Assembly: GCF_041260155.1 (NCBI RefSeq)
Contig: NC_091945.1
Location: forward strand, 29,614,796 to 29,678,795
Reading direction: 5' to 3'
DNA length: 64,000 bases
Source of the DNA: Ptychodera flava
Lineage: Eukaryota > Hemichordata > Enteropneusta > Ptychoderidae
Below the pieces are notes generated by a model. The model was not told where the DNA came from. It did not search any database and was given only the letters and a program-made list of their open reading frames with translations. Each line of letters begins with the position of its first letter. Position 1 is the first letter of the stretch. The position numbers were made by a program, and so were the translations under genes. Of the stretch, positions 44,701 to 57,522 are shown one piece after another.

Positions 44701-47700
44701 CCTCTGATTTTCATTTACTTCTTCACTTTTCATTAATATTGGTGCAATGATCCAGGGTATCTACTATGTCATGATGGAAAAAGAAACCGTCATATCTTAT
44801 TCATATCAATAAGCTGCTCAATAAGGATACATCATAAAGATATTGCTCTTTCCGTTCATAATACTCAGACAAGTCACGGCGAAAGGACAAAGATGAAAGG
44901 AAAGAAAAGCTGAGGTCCACGACAGAAGAGATTGATTCCTACTACTTAACCCACACGGCAAGAGATGAAGATAAAAAGAAAGTAAAGGAGGTTGTGAAGT
45001 CTGAGGGTGTCCACAAACGTGAGAAAGCAGAATCTTTGCAGAAGGACGTCACGTCTCAAGAAGACAGTAAAGTGCAGAGCATACCCTCACAAGGTAAACA
45101 ATTAGTTGGAACCACATTTGGATTACAAACAAAAATCTCTCTTTATTTGAAATATAGCTCATGCAATGTAGAGACGTGGTTTTCTGGGCTATTCTAAATG
45201 TCCAAATACAAAAGTAAGTTGCATTTCATCCAACAAAACATAAACAATCAAATGTACACAAATAAAAATATCTTCTAGTCTACTGATGGGCTATTAGATA
45301 CTCCAATGGATTTTCACACTTTGCATAGTTTGAGAAACAGGAAATTCATTTAACATAAAAAGTGTGGTCAATCTGTCAACCAACGCCATGATACACTGTA
45401 ATAGTGAATATTATTTTCTAGTATCCTATATATCACACATAGTGACTAAAAGTCCCCATTTCTCTCAACCCTCAACCCAATAATCTGAATACTTGATGTG
45501 TATTATAAAAAGTATTCACCTTCACCATCAAGCTTGGTTTTCTGTTGAAACCAGAAAAACAAAAGTTGTTCATGCAGCACAATTGATACAAAAGCTTTTC
45601 TGCAGTATACTTTAACATAGGAGATACTCTGTGATGTCTATCAAACTAAGTTACTTATCAATTTTTAAGTTATTCTGACTTAATACCGCAAAGGGGATGT
45701 GGATTTGCTTCCTGCTTGTAGCTTTGTAATCATGATTCACACACATGTAAATGTACACACTACTGTTCATCCTGTCTGTGCAATTATTGACAATACAGAG
45801 AGTATCGCAATAACATGTAACAGGTTTCATTGTTTGTTTTTTCATGAAGGATAAACATGCCAATTTTAGACAAGTTCATTGCCCCAGAGCTGACACAATG
45901 TCATTGACCGCCAAAAGAACATATAGAAAGTACATGTATGTTTTTTGAAATATGGTGAACAGTGAGTTATTTTCACTCAAAGAACTTTAAAATGAGTCCC
46001 CACAAGTGGTTAGACCGGAAAAGAATTGTGAAAATTTTAGAGACTGAATATTTGTCCCTGAGGCGAATTCAGTCCAAGATCCCAATTGTCATTTATATAA
46101 TCAAATTGTTGGGTCTAAATCATGATGGTGAAAGGTATGTACTTCCACCATTTTGACAGCAGACTGTGAAATAGGGTTGGTTTACTCATAATAGAGAAAT
46201 GAGAAATGTAAAAGGTGATAGGAAAGCAGACCTAGAAAGTGAAAGATGTAGACTTTCGCTCAAACTTTCCTCAAGGAATCCTTCAACCATTCTCTTTCAA
46301 AATCAAGAATAAAAATTTGGGGTTACTGTGCAATTTTTGGAACTAGAGAAACAAACAACCTAAGATTTACTGATATTTGAAATTCAAAACGGCCACCATA
46401 CCTGTGTTAACTCTGTGGGGGAAAATTAAAGTTTGGATTTTCTAAAAAACTAAGATGGTAAAAGTGTTTCTTTCTCAAAGACCTTTAAAATGAGCCCCCA
46501 CAAGTGGTAGAAATTTGAGAGTCTGAATATCTGTCCACAAAACACATTCTACCTTAAGGTTCTAATGATTATCATTTCTCCATTAAATTGTCCATATTTT
46601 CATGAATGCTAGGAATGAGTTGAACTGAAGCAATATGTTTGAATCCCTATCACTTGTTTGTCTCTGAACAGATTCTACTTCTGCTGCCACAGAAAGTGGA
46701 GCTATTCCTGACAGAAAGGATGGCGTTGACAAAGCCAATTATGAGAAAAAACCTGATGGAGAAGTTAATGAGAGTAGCAGTGAAGAAGATACCTCAGATA
46801 GCGATGATGATGAGGAGGAGGAGGAGGAGGAGGAAAGAAAGGCACCTTTTGAATTACTTGGAGAGGTAATGTTACAAAATATTGTCCTGGAAAAATCAAA
46901 CTTATCCGAGAAACTTTCATAGATGGCCCAGTATATTTAAGACATTTGACTTTGCCCCATCACATTCAGTTGTAAATCTTGATACATAGGGAAATATTTA
47001 AGATTACAGGTTTTACATATAGGAAGATGGCATATATTCAGACTTTAAAGAAGAACACAATGATTCCGTAAACTTCCATCCATTATCAGCATATTTTGAT
47101 GTATGTCTTTTTTTCTTGTGCCTTCTGGAAAAAACCCACATTTTCTCGTTCTTCTCTCCAAATCATGTCCAAATCCACAGTGTTCAATTTGACAGCACAA
47201 GCTGCATGTATGTAAGTTTCCATGTTATCGCTGACAAATAAATTCTGGTCTCGACTTTAAATAACTCACTGCATACTGTACTCACTGTCTGATACTGGGT
47301 ATTTTATCATACTTACAAGAGAAGAAGAAGAAAGTTAAGCTGTGCAGAACAGAACTAATGAAAATAAAGTTACAGTTACCTATTGATTACGATTACGATT
47401 CATTATTTTAAATACCTTCCTTTCTGCCTTGCGGGTCAAGCAGCCAAAGATATCCTCTATTGTGAGACACTCAGATAAGACTTTCTTTGATAAGGCTGGC
47501 TGAGTATCAGTGCAAGTCCGCAATATCTCCCTAGATATGAAGCTTGCAACAAAAATCTTTTGTCTTGTTGCAACTTTCCAACGATGAGTTGAAACATTCA
47601 GCAATTATACGGTACAGTTGACTCCTGCAAAGAAATGTCTGCGATATGACTCACCTAGAAAATTGCGAAAGGCCTTGATGTAAAAAAGCAGGATGTGAAT

Positions 47701-50700
47701 CTTTATTCATAAAATACATGGTAACTGATACAAAGACAAACAGTCTGTGGCTATTTTCATCTCAGCTTCAATGAGAGGGGTATCACGAACCCACCCAGTT
47801 TCACGCAAAGTCAATATTCCACTGTTGGTGAAACATATGCTTTGAAATGAAGAGGGTAGTCAATAGTTTTGTACAAACTTACCTTTTACATTTAAATAAA
47901 GATGAAAGAAGACGGTGTGTGTATTACCGGTAATTCTTAGTCATTCTGTCTGCCAGTGTAGTCTAATTCCCACCTATATTTTGATCTTTTCCTTTTGCGG
48001 TTTCTTGGACTTAAGATGGAACAAAATATTTCACTGGCAAGAAATAGGACAATGTAAATTTTTATCCTGTTCAAGAAATAGGACAATATAGATATTTATT
48101 AATGAAACATAATTACATTAATTGAAATATATTGTTGTTGTTTTCAATGGTTGTTCCTGGCTTATTCATTATGCTGAAAGTGCTGTGTACTGCCAGTTTT
48201 TGGAATATACGCAGCTGTAACGCACAAACATGGAAAAATCACATATTTGTACCATAATTTATTCATGACCTGTTTAAACTTGGAGCATACAGAAACCTAT
48301 TACATTTCACATGGTGAAGTGTTTAATTAATATTCCAAATTTTGCTCCATGGTGTAAAAGAATTATTGCATGCAAGGACAGCCTTGGTTATGCCGTCCAT
48401 TTCATTTTCTAGTGAAATATTTCAAGTTAGTTTTCATTAGACTTTATTCTTACAAATTTTTTACAGAAAAATGAATTTTTTACAATTTTTTTAATGTTTA
48501 TCTCTCAGTGTAAGTACTTATGTGTTAGATATGATGGCATTGCTTTCAAACCATCACCATCTACAGAATAGATTTTTTAATATTTTATGAAAACCACAAC
48601 TGCAGTGCACCCTGCTACAAACCACAAGATTCAAATCCAGAACCAGGATATAGGAGTCTGTATTATATTAAGACAAAATTTCTTTTTATTTAAAATTATA
48701 AATATTTAATAGATGCCATCTCTATTTATATCACTTAAACAGAGTATATGTTCTTATTAGTCTGTGTGAATATCATCTAAACGTGATCTGCTGTGTGACT
48801 CAATTCTTCCATTTCTTCAGACTGAACAGCTGCAAATCCAAAAATAGTGGAAAACTAACAAACTTGGAAATGGCCTTCATTCATGGCAGTGGCACCATCA
48901 TATATTTTGTTGGTTCCTCATAAAATGTTGTATGTCATTTGTGATGGTTCGGAAAACATTGCCCGGAATAGAAATCTACATGTGCTGTGGAGAGTCAGGT
49001 GACTCAGCCAGTCAGCCGGCAGCATTTCCTGTGACCCCGAACCTCATGCATATTTATAAGGAAGGCTAACATGTGTAGGGGTATGGCTGGGCCATATTGA
49101 GGCGTGCGAGGCAACCCACTCTTATTGTCATTGTTCAAAGTTGCAGACAGGTTCCACAATGAAGCTCCTCTGTTTCATGTTACTGTGTCTTTCATTCCAG
49201 TTTATTGAGTCTGTCATGGAAGAAGACTGGGAAGTGGCTCTGAGACTTTGCCAAATGAGTAAGTCCAATATTTCTTGTCTGTTTTCTTTTATTTTTTTTC
49301 TCCTTTTTTCATTAATGTACAACATGCGAAATTACAGAATCTCTTCAATATAGGCAGTAATATTCATGATTTTTTTTCTAGTTTTGTAAATGTCATTTTT
49401 CTAATAGAACTTTGCAGAAGTTGAGTTTTGAAGATATTCATGTGATCAACTGTAAGAAATGAAAAATTCAAAGCAGAATTATATCTGTATAATAGATTAA
49501 TACTGTTTACATAGAGAGATCTGCAAGTTTTCATGAGTGATCGAAATGATGTTTTCAACTTTATTTTTCTTGAATGATCAGTTATGGGTTTTAGTATCTA
49601 TGATATAAAAGTATCTATGATATAAAAGTATCTATGATATAGAAGTATCTATGATATAGAAATTTTCTATATGAGAAACAAAATCATGAGAGAAATATAA
49701 CCATTCCACAAAGAAATTTTTATTAATTGAACTTTTGCTACTATTAGCTTTTTACAAGTTATAAATTTGATAATTGCTGTTATTGTTAATTATTATAAAG
49801 TCAATAATCATGAAATCGATGGCTGTAGATATTAGCAGCCATACAGTACAAAAGTGTAAAATTTTTATGTTAGCATGAGGATATGTTGTAAACTGCTCAC
49901 ATTTTAGTTGTACACGTGTGTGGTTTTGTTTACATAGGGCTCCATTCATAAGACTCACCGTTGTTATGCGTAATTGTGTGTTTGTTGTTACTTTACTACG
50001 CTCAGTGCGAGGGACTTCTGCTGGTATGAATACAAAGCACTGGCAATAGAAAAGAAGTGAACCATACCAGTAGCACTGTGTGTGGGTCTGTGCGTTAGTA
50101 CTTGCCATGCCCGCGTAGAGATATACTCACTAACAACACACAGACCTGCACGTACAGATACCCTACCAGCACTTTTTACAATTCAACCATTGACTCACTT
50201 ATTGGCCATAATTACTCCATTAGCAATGTTCAATACAACTTCCTGAAGCTCAAATATCATTTTACAGTAATCTTTTGTATAGAAACAGTGTCTTTTTTGA
50301 TAGATACATACTAGTTTTAGGGTTATCAGAATGTTCCAAGATGTTCTGTGCTTCTGTGAGTCATATGGAATGTGTTTTAGGTTTATCCACACTGTAGGAG
50401 ACTATGTAACATAACATGTTCTGCATCAATGAGGTATATTGTGAGTTTATATAAGCATCAAGGATCACAATTATATAAAAACTCTTCCAGAAAGAAATCT
50501 TAATGCTATAAATATCTCTTTTGTTATCAAAAACGGCCAATTATTGAAAAAGAGAGATTATGAAGGTAAAATTCATCTCTTCTTGGCTGATAATGACAAC
50601 ATTAGTTATATGTACACTATGGTCTGTTTTAGATGTCTGGTTCCATAAAAACATTCTTTTTGACTTGTGGCGTATAGTATATAGTATAAGTAATTCATTT

Positions 50701-52308
50701 TCATCTTCATTTCCTTCCAAATAGTTCAGTTATATGAACCAGAAAACCCTGAATGCATTGAGTTTAAACCTTTGATCGAAGAAATGCTCAAGCGAGGTAA
50801 GCCATCTCTCAGTATTTCATAATCTTTCATTGATACACTAGTTTGAAGAGTGTGCCATTTCATAATATGTCATGCCAAAATTCATTTGTTATTTGGTAAA
50901 TTGATTATTTATTTGTTTATTTATTTATTTATTTATTTATTTATTTTATTTATGTATGTATGTATTTATTTATTTATTGTCTATTTGTTTGTTTGTTTTA
51001 TCAAGAAATTTGAAATGCCTTCCCTCTGTAAAAGAGAATCATTGTTCACTTGTTAATAGCAAAATTAACAGGATTGTAAACAAAGGCTAGTCTATACAAC
51101 GGTAAATGTTCAAATTATGGTATTTTATGAAAAAGAGTACCTTTGTCACAGAAAGACATGCATGAATGGAGTTTCCAAGTTAAGGTAGCATGTGCCTCGA
51201 AAGTGAAAGACTCAAACTTTTGCTCAAATTTTCCTCAAGGAATCTTTCAACCATTCACTTTCAAAATCAAGAATAGATATTGGGGTCACCGTGCAAATTT
51301 GGTACTAGAGAAAACAAATTTCTCAAGATTTACAGATATTTGGAATTCAAAATGGCCAACATCCCTGTGTTAATTCTATGGAGAAAAATAAAATTTTCGA
51401 TTCCAAAAAAAATGCGAAGGTGAAAGTTTTTCTTATTCAAAGGGCTTCAAAATGAGCCCCATATGCAATAGATCAGAAAAGAATTGTGAAAGTTTGAGAG
51501 TCAAAATATCTGTCCCCGAGGCGCATTCTACCTTAAGGGATTGGGAATTTCATACTGAGGGACAACCTTTTCTTTAAGCTTGGTCATTTTGCACACCATT
51601 CTACATACTAATACATATTTTGTTTTGTTGTAGAACGAGAAGAGCAGCTTTGGGGAACTGATGATGAGGATGAAGATGAGGAGGGTGATGAAGATGACAA
51701 TGAAGATGATGATGAGGATGAGGATGATGATGATGATGATGATGATTCAAGGTATGTAGCATTGTTTTATCAACAAACATACATTTTAGATGGTTTTTTT
51801 TTTGTCAGCTACCCATCTGATGTCAAAATTATGATATGTGATATACATCAAAGTGCTGAATTATTTTAGAACTTGCTCTTATGTCAAATCCTTTAAGAAG
51901 CATGATTGTGAAATGTAGATCAAAACTGTTGTAGAGACTACCGGTATAGCATCATTTTCATTGTCTTCTGTATTACGTAATGTCTTCTCAAATCAACCTC
52001 AAAACTAAGGTAATGTTGATCATGTTGGTGTTAGCGTCAAAAAACCTTACTCTGCCCTAAGCAAAAATTTGCGTTGTTGGAGAGCAGATAGCTCAGTTAA
52101 TATATTTGGTAGAAACCAGAGATAGTCATCATTTTATAGATTCTCTCTTAGAATATGGGTTATGGAGCACTTTGTCAACCATTCTTTTAGTGTGTGCCAT
52201 AGCTCTGAAAACATGCATGTTTTAAATAATATCCAAAGACAGTGACCCTTAACCCTACCTACTTTATATTCTCTTTTTGGTTCTTTCATCATTCACAGCT
52301 CATCAAGT

Positions 52309-52343
<35 letters not shown>

Positions 52344-52641
52344 TAGTAGTGAAGAGGATGATGAGGAGGAAAAAGATGAGGATAAAGATGACAAAGATGA
52401 GGAGGAAGACAGACACGAGGATGATGAAAAAGATGAGGAGGAGAAAGATGGAAAAGAGGAGGAAGAGGGGGACGGTGACAAAGATGAGGAGGAGCATAAA
52501 GATGAGGAAAAGGAGAAGGATGAAAAAGAAGAGGAAGAGGACAAAGATAGAAATGATGTCAAAAGTACACAGAATTATGACTCATCAACATCTGCATCTA
52601 CCAAGGAAAGCAAATATCCACCCACATACATGACACAATGA
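35787..52641 (+). CDS. ERICH2: ERICH2-like glutamate-rich acidic protein (13 coding exons)
   Basis: Exons: 35787-35869, 36272-36341, 36764-36812, 38274-38529, 39263-39539, 41531-41638, 43380-43448, 44869-45093, 46672-46865, 49201-49258, 50725-50796, 51634-51751, 52299-52641. All introns are GT..AG and phases agree, apart from one apparent base loss in exon 5. The product is about 640 residues. Residues 1-350 are Ser/Lys/Arg-rich and probably disordered. Exons 6 and 8 each carry a DSYYL(S/T)H motif. Exons 9-11 form the conserved ERICH2 block: APFELLGE, FIESVMEEDWEVALRLCQM, then IQLYEPENPECIEFKPLIEE. Exons 12-13 are a long Asp/Glu/Ser/Lys tail ending YPPTYMTQ. Human ERICH2 is mainly expressed in testis and has no known activity. 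Exons 6, 7, 8 and 11 are symmetric (phase 1-1), so they can be skipped in frame. The family call rests on the exon 9-11 block; the N-terminal half was not matched to anything. Confidence 0.8.
35922..35960. repeat. small palindrome, CATAGACCC family
   Basis: ATAGACCCTCGAG pairs with CTCGAGAGTCGAGGGTCTAT around AAATTT. It lies in intron 1 of the ERICH2-like gene and is related to 35353-35409 and 60737-60761. Confidence 0.6.
37167..37493. mobile_element. 327-bp MITE flanked by TTAA
   Basis: The ends AGGGCCAGTTATGCTAAC and GTTAGCATTACTGGCCCT are inverted repeats with one mismatch, and looser pairing continues for about 60 bp. TTAA flanks both sides (37163-37166 and 37494-37497), the target used by piggyBac and Kolobok elements. 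Decayed relatives lie at about 41780-41860 and 42951-43135 in other introns of the same gene. Confidence 0.75.
38797..39045 (+). mobile_element. tRNA-derived SINE
   Basis: The head has A-box-like GTGGTGCAGCTTATAGGG and B-box-like GGTGAGTTTGAGACAAG. A second tRNA-like segment follows (GTTAGACTCTCTGTCAG, GATGGTGAGTTCAACAC). The 3' part reads GTGCTGTGCCC, then CACTTCAATCACCTC and AATGGGTACCT, the tail type shared by many metazoan SINEs. It lies in intron 4 of the ERICH2-like gene. No target duplication was identified. Confidence 0.65.
39720..39780 (+). repeat. short dispersed repeat copy
   Basis: GTCCCAAACCCATTGTTGTC, then AATGATGAGTGTGGACCTC. Same family as 6411-6476, 54482-54530 and 63183-63230. 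Confidence 0.6.
44049..44692. mobile_element. 644-bp foldback element with nested end hairpins, TTAA-flanked
   Basis: The ends GCAATAAAGCACACCGAGCG and CGCTGGGTGTGATTTATTGC pair, with TTAA on both sides (44045-44048 and 44693-44696). Pairing extends over nearly the whole element around an axis near 44370. Each end also contains its own hairpin: TTTTGACCAGTTCAC and GTGAACTGGTCAAAA lie 35-45 bp apart in both halves. There is no transposase. It lies in intron 7 of the ERICH2-like gene. Confidence 0.8.
45950..46090. repeat. partial copy of the GGTAGCATG-type MITE
   Basis: Contains TTAAAATGAGTCCCCACAAG and a TTTGTCCCTGAGGCG-like end, matching the right third of the 51184-51532 element. Confidence 0.65.
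46233..46553. repeat. copy of the GGTAGCATG-type MITE, left end lost
   Basis: Aligns with 51184-51532 over most of its length (AAAGTGAAAGA, CCATTCTCTTTCAAAATC, AAAATGAGCCCCCACAAG) and keeps the right end CATTCTACC with TTAA at 46554-46557. Confidence 0.75.
49593..49660. repeat. 17-bp minisatellite, four units
   Basis: Four direct copies of AGTATCTATGATATAAA, the last two with a G near the end. It lies in intron 10 of the ERICH2-like gene. Confidence 0.9.
50906..50998. repeat. (TTTA)n microsatellite
   Basis: Tetranucleotide ATTT/TTTG/ATGT tract. The open frame of repeated Ile-Tyr-Leu-Phe across it is an artefact. Confidence 0.9.
51184..51532. mobile_element. 349-bp MITE flanked by TTAA (best copy of its family)
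   Basis: The ends GGTAGCATGTGCCTCG and CGAGGCGCATTCTACC are inverted repeats with two mismatches. TTAA lies directly outside both (51180-51183 and 51533-51536). At least three more copies are in this window: 45950-46090, 46233-46553 and, inverted, 60624-60842. It lies in intron 11 of the ERICH2-like gene. Confidence 0.8.
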
Positions 52642-52804
52642 TTCATCCACTGAACTACCTTCCAATGTTTTCAATCCACTTCTTCTCTTATGTCTTTCTG
52701 TAAGCATAGCCTGCAGATGTTAACTTGAAGACTTTTATCATCTGAACTCTGACCCGTCTGGTAACCCATGATGTTGTCTGGAGATTTTCAACATAAGATG
52801 GGAA

Positions 52805-53010
52805 CAAAGTGTTGTTGTTTGGATTTTCCATGAGGGGATGGGCCACCCTTCTCTTTTTCCAGCAATCTATTCACATGCCAGTATCATACAAAGGAAAACA
52901 TTTTCTCAACGAAAATGTATGCAAATCATGCTATGTTATGTAAATTACCATCCCTCTGTCTTTCCAAGCTATGGAGACATTGGTCATCATAAAATGTCAG
53001 CAGGGATTAG
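52805..53010. repeat. dispersed repeat, copy 1
   Basis: Shares GCAATCTATTC, ATTTTC(T)CA, TGTTATGTAAATT and TTTCCAAGC in the same order and spacing with 62905-63120. Confidence 0.55.
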
Positions 53011-54481
53011 AAAGTATCTTAATACCACCGCATCTTAGCCTAAACCTCAAATTTTACCAGAAGACTTAAAATTTGTGAGTTTTTTGAATCTTTATGGGTA
53101 TAGCTGTGGCAAATTCCAGAACTCCCAGCTCTGTGAATGTCACATTTAGGTGTTATGGTTCCATAGCATCTCTTGGATATTCAGTTGTCCGTAACATTTC
53201 CATTGGAACACTTTGGTAAATTTCTGATCTAAACAAACAATCTCCCATTCATTTGTTTTTTTTAAAAACCCACAAAAATACATTTTGTAAATAACAAATC
53301 AGTTTAGTCATTTCAAAGTTGCATCTTGCTTGGGGAAAAAGTCTTGCAAGGGACCATAAACTTTTCAGGGCTGTTCTTATAGTAAACTGACCTGTCATGC
53401 TATATAACTCACCAATATTAACCGAGGTCACAGCAAGCAAGTCAAATTATCTGCTTAGTTTCAATTTCAGTAAAATGTACTGTTACATACCTACTGATGA
53501 TATGTGCTCTGATCAAAGAAAGCACCTTATGACATTCTTCATGATAAAAAAAAATTTAAAAAAAATTGTTTAAAGTCTGTGATCCAAGTTCTGCCCATTT
53601 GGAATCTTTTTGAGGAGATTCTTACCAGAGTTTGTATGGAAACTCAGTTCAGAGTGAAATTTTCTTTCCAGTGATCAAGGTTATTCATTGTATTTGGAGA
53701 AATCTATGTACCAGGGTGACAGGGTATATGAATGGGTTTCTTTCAAGGTATTGCTCTGTCCTTTGTATTCCATGTCCTCAACATTCCATCTACATTTATT
53801 TCCACTGTAGACTGCATTCCACTCTCCTTTCTTTCCACAACCAGTCATGTTTAGTCGTGTGATGCCAATAATGTATTAATTTTGAGCTTTTTTCTCATTT
53901 CATAACTTTACATCCAATTACCCTAGAAATTCCTCCCACTCTTAGCCTTCCGTACAGACTAGCGTTCCTTGTTTTGCCTTCCTGAGTTTCCAGTGTTTAT
54001 GATATTTGTAGTGATGCTATATTTAATGAAAACCTCACATTTTCTGAGCCTTTAACAAGTAGTAAATACAGTGTTTTATAGTATTATTCTTTGATATGGA
54101 ATTTTTTTTAATTGCTTGTTTTTTTTATCCACATTAAAAAAAGGAGCAAAAAAAGTACCAGGGGAGGAAGAATCTAGAATTGTTTGCTTGTTATGTTGCT
54201 GTGTAAAAATAAAATGCAATGTACAACAGTCTATCAGAGAGTGTAGGCATTATACAAACTGAATAAATTAACATGATATTTAAATGTATGAATATTTATG
54301 ACTGAGACTTATTCCCAGTGGGCAAAGTGACCTGTTTACTGTGGTGTACCATGCTCACTGACAAAAAATTGCAGTGACTTAATAAATCTCAACAGGGGTA
54401 TGATTTCATTTGAATACCATATTATTCTAAAGGGAACAGTGACATCACCGAGCTATCAAAGTTTAGTAACCATATTTTTTA

Positions 54482-54530
54482 CCCTTTTGGCCCAAACCCA
54501 TTGTTATCAATGGTGATTGTGGAATTTTTA
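54482..54530 (+). repeat. short dispersed repeat copy
   Basis: TTTGGCCCAAACCCATTGTT, then ATCAATGGTGATTGTGGA. See 6411-6476. Confidence 0.6.
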
Positions 54531-57522
54531 AGGATTCAAGGGTGAATAGTGAAGCGTTTTTATGATTTGGTCATTTCCTTGTAAAGGGTAGGAGTGATGA
54601 AGACATGAATTTTTTTCAATTCTATGATGTTTCTACAATGTGGGTATTATATAATGCAAAGTACCTGGAGAGCCTGCCATTAGAAATTGTAACCAAATAA
54701 CTCCCTATACCAACCAGATCTCAGTAAATCAAAAACATTTATTCAGGACAATGCCATGTCATTGCATATATGTCAACCCAAAAGGGCTTACTAAGTCTCG
54801 AACATTTACACATGTCTTTCCATGCATGAAAATATATGTTGCTTCACAGATGTAATGGGGTCACTCAAATAAAACTTCCTTGATAGTTAATTTGCTATGA
54901 CACATTTCATTGCAGTGTAAACTGCTTCATCAGACTGATGTTAAAATTAAATATATCTGTTTGTGTGAATTTTTCGTATTTGATTTGTGTGACATGATTG
55001 TGTTATTTGTTGATAATTATAAGAGTTTTCCTGTCAAAACATGTTGGTTTGTATACTTTGCCTACATATAGATAAGCTACCCTGGCGCCCTCTGTGGTGA
55101 ATGTAATGAGCAGTTTTGTTTTACGTATATGGTGTTTGGAGACAGCATTTCCGTGTAGGGTCAGTGGTGCGAGGCTTACTATTTCCTGAAATAGAAAAAT
55201 AAAAATACAGTATAGTTTTATAGTTAGAGAATCAGTTTGAAAATTTTTTAAAAATACTTCTTCACCACTGTTCTGAAGGTGAACAGTGAACTCTTTATTT
55301 ATTTTCTGTTGCATGATTCATGGACTGTAATTAAGCTTTCACAGACATGTGCAGAACTTACGTAAAAAAAGATTGAGATAAATTGTATCAATTTGTCATA
55401 CTGTGTTCTGTGCTTATTTCATTCCATAGAGACACAGTTAAATCTGTTTCTGCTACAGGGATTATATAACAAAAAATATACTGCACGTTTCTTGAATGTG
55501 TGGTCCAGCACTCTAACCCTACTATAGATTGGGTTTACGTCTAATTTATGAACGTGTGAGTGGGGTGAACGCAATGTTTGTGTTCTTTTTCGTATGAAAC
55601 GTGAGAGTGAACGAGATGAGTGTGGTGAACGTGATACAGGGGAAACTTATCACCTGAATCTGGCAGAAACTAACTACTGTGCAGACTCAAAGGTAATGCG
55701 TCAATTGCTTGGAAAACCTGACCTATGCTGCCAGATTTCAAACGGGTTTGTATGAAATATAAGAGACGCACAAGAAACTTGCAAATTTTTTTTTTTTTTT
55801 TTTTTTAAATTCACTGACTTGGACCAAGTCTAACTGTACTATAAAATATTGAGGCTTCAGATCAGTTCATTTCATTATAGGACCAGATTATGTTACAAGA
55901 CAGGTCAGAGTATGAGATCTTTCCAGCTTAAAAACTATCATCTGAAACTTACATATACATGTATCACCTTTGGCTGTTTAGCAACAATGTTTGGCTTGTC
56001 GAGAAGCTTACTGACCAGCTATGCCTGTTGTCCATCGAGATGTGTCCATCGGAAAGCCGTTACCCTTTTGGTCCAGTCTGCATAATTTCTAACAAATCAC
56101 CGGTCCAATCGTTGATATTTCTTTGTACAATATCTTTACAGGTACTTTTATTTAGATTTGTTCAAATTAACATGAAATTTGAATTTGCAAATTTTTGAGA
56201 ATTTTTGTCATTCTTTTACAATTTTTTTGTAGAAACTACTTATCTAATGGGAGTTTGAACATGGATTGTAGGTTTCTGAAGGTCATGACCTTCCTTATGC
56301 TGAAACTACTGTCAAAGTGGGTGTGATTTCCTAATGAAGGCTTTATTAGATTTTTTCAACTGATGGTGAAATTTGATTTGGTGAGTTATGCAAACTTTTA
56401 CATCTGTACCAACTTTACAAGTGAACCGTTAAATGTTCTCATTCGTTTTGTTTCCTCATCCTTAGCTTATAGACCGTTAAAGCCACATGGTGTTCCAATT
56501 TCCATCTCCCAGTACATATGAAATAGTCTTCAGGTTGAACGCTTACAAAAGTATTTTACCAAAGTTTTTACCAAAGTTACAATTTGCATTTAGAAACAAA
56601 ATCACAACATATTTTCTAGAAAGTACACAACATGATTGGACTGCGCTTTATATATTGCTTTCCAAAAGGAGAAAATTTAAGTGTCTGACTTCAGAAATGA
56701 ACTCTTACAGTTCGCAGTTCAGAAATCAGGAATTAAAAACTGACGTTAGTGAGAACACAGCAGATAGCAAAGTGATAATCACCTGTGGTAGTACAGTTCC
56801 AACTGAATATTGAGCAGAAAGTGACAACGTTTCTACTTTCCAAAAATCGTGATCAAAGCCATTCCGATAGTGCATCTTTTTTCCTCTACGCCTTGGTGTG
56901 CGATCGCGCGACAATTGTTTTGGCATCCCAGGTGATTTGACGGAATCATAAAGATGTATCTTTCGCTTTTTGTCCTTTTCCCACAAAATCTGCGGTTCAA
57001 ATTGTCAATTTTCGCAAAGATAACACGTTGAATCCAGTCGGTTCTAGACTCATATTGTTATTGTATAGGTAGGTAGAGGGCGCTGTCGACATAAGACTGA
57101 ATCCATAACCAATCACTTATGAATTTCGCAAAAAAATAGCCACTTTTTGGCATTTTGCCGAACTTAAAAAGTACATGTACCGTAAAATATACTCTATCTC
57201 TCTTGTGAAGTGATCTCATGCTCTGGCAACGCTTGGTTTTATTTTCTTGTACAAATGTTGCGCCCGGGATGTTGCATCTCTCGAGTACGAGTGAGGAAGG
57301 ACTGGCTCGACCTTTGACCTGTAAGTTTGAACAAGGTACTTATGCAAACGATATTCTCAGTCGGTGACAACACAGGACATCATTTACACCGGATCCCTGC
57401 GTTTGTCCATTTTGCAGGTGACTACGATATCCAATTTCAAGCACGCCGGTATGTATAGAAAACTAATATGCTAATATGTTATTGAGTCATAGTCAGTGAT
57501 ATGATATGAACTTTGATTGTGA

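Larger units (their letters stand above)
52642..56986. other. 3' UTR and intergenic sequence, no further gene recognised
   Basis: The first part is probably the 3' UTR of the ERICH2-like gene. AATAAA occurs at 54208-54213 and again near 54263. Repeats seen are the block at about 52805-53010 (relative at 62905-63120) and the short repeat at 54482-54530. A 21-bp T run is near 55787. Open frames such as 56487-56813 have no family resemblance. Confidence 0.45.

Noticed and set aside
49159-49353. Open frame starting MKLLCFMLLCLSFQ that runs into ERICH2 exon 10, like a signal peptide on an alternative first exon
   Set aside because: The hydrophobic stretch is the pyrimidine tract before the splice acceptor at 49200, and the frame reads past the exon 10 donor. 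Chance is the simpler explanation.
52293-52562. Minus-strand Ser/Leu-rich open frames opposite ERICH2 exon 13
   Set aside because: Complement of GAG/GAT/AGC codon runs. The plus-strand frame fits the upstream exon phase and ends in a normal stop.
55081-55106. GGCGCCCTCTGTGGTG resembling a CTCF site between the ERICH2-like gene and AGMO
   Set aside because: The match to the vertebrate motif is partial and there is a single site. Too weak to annotate as an insulator.
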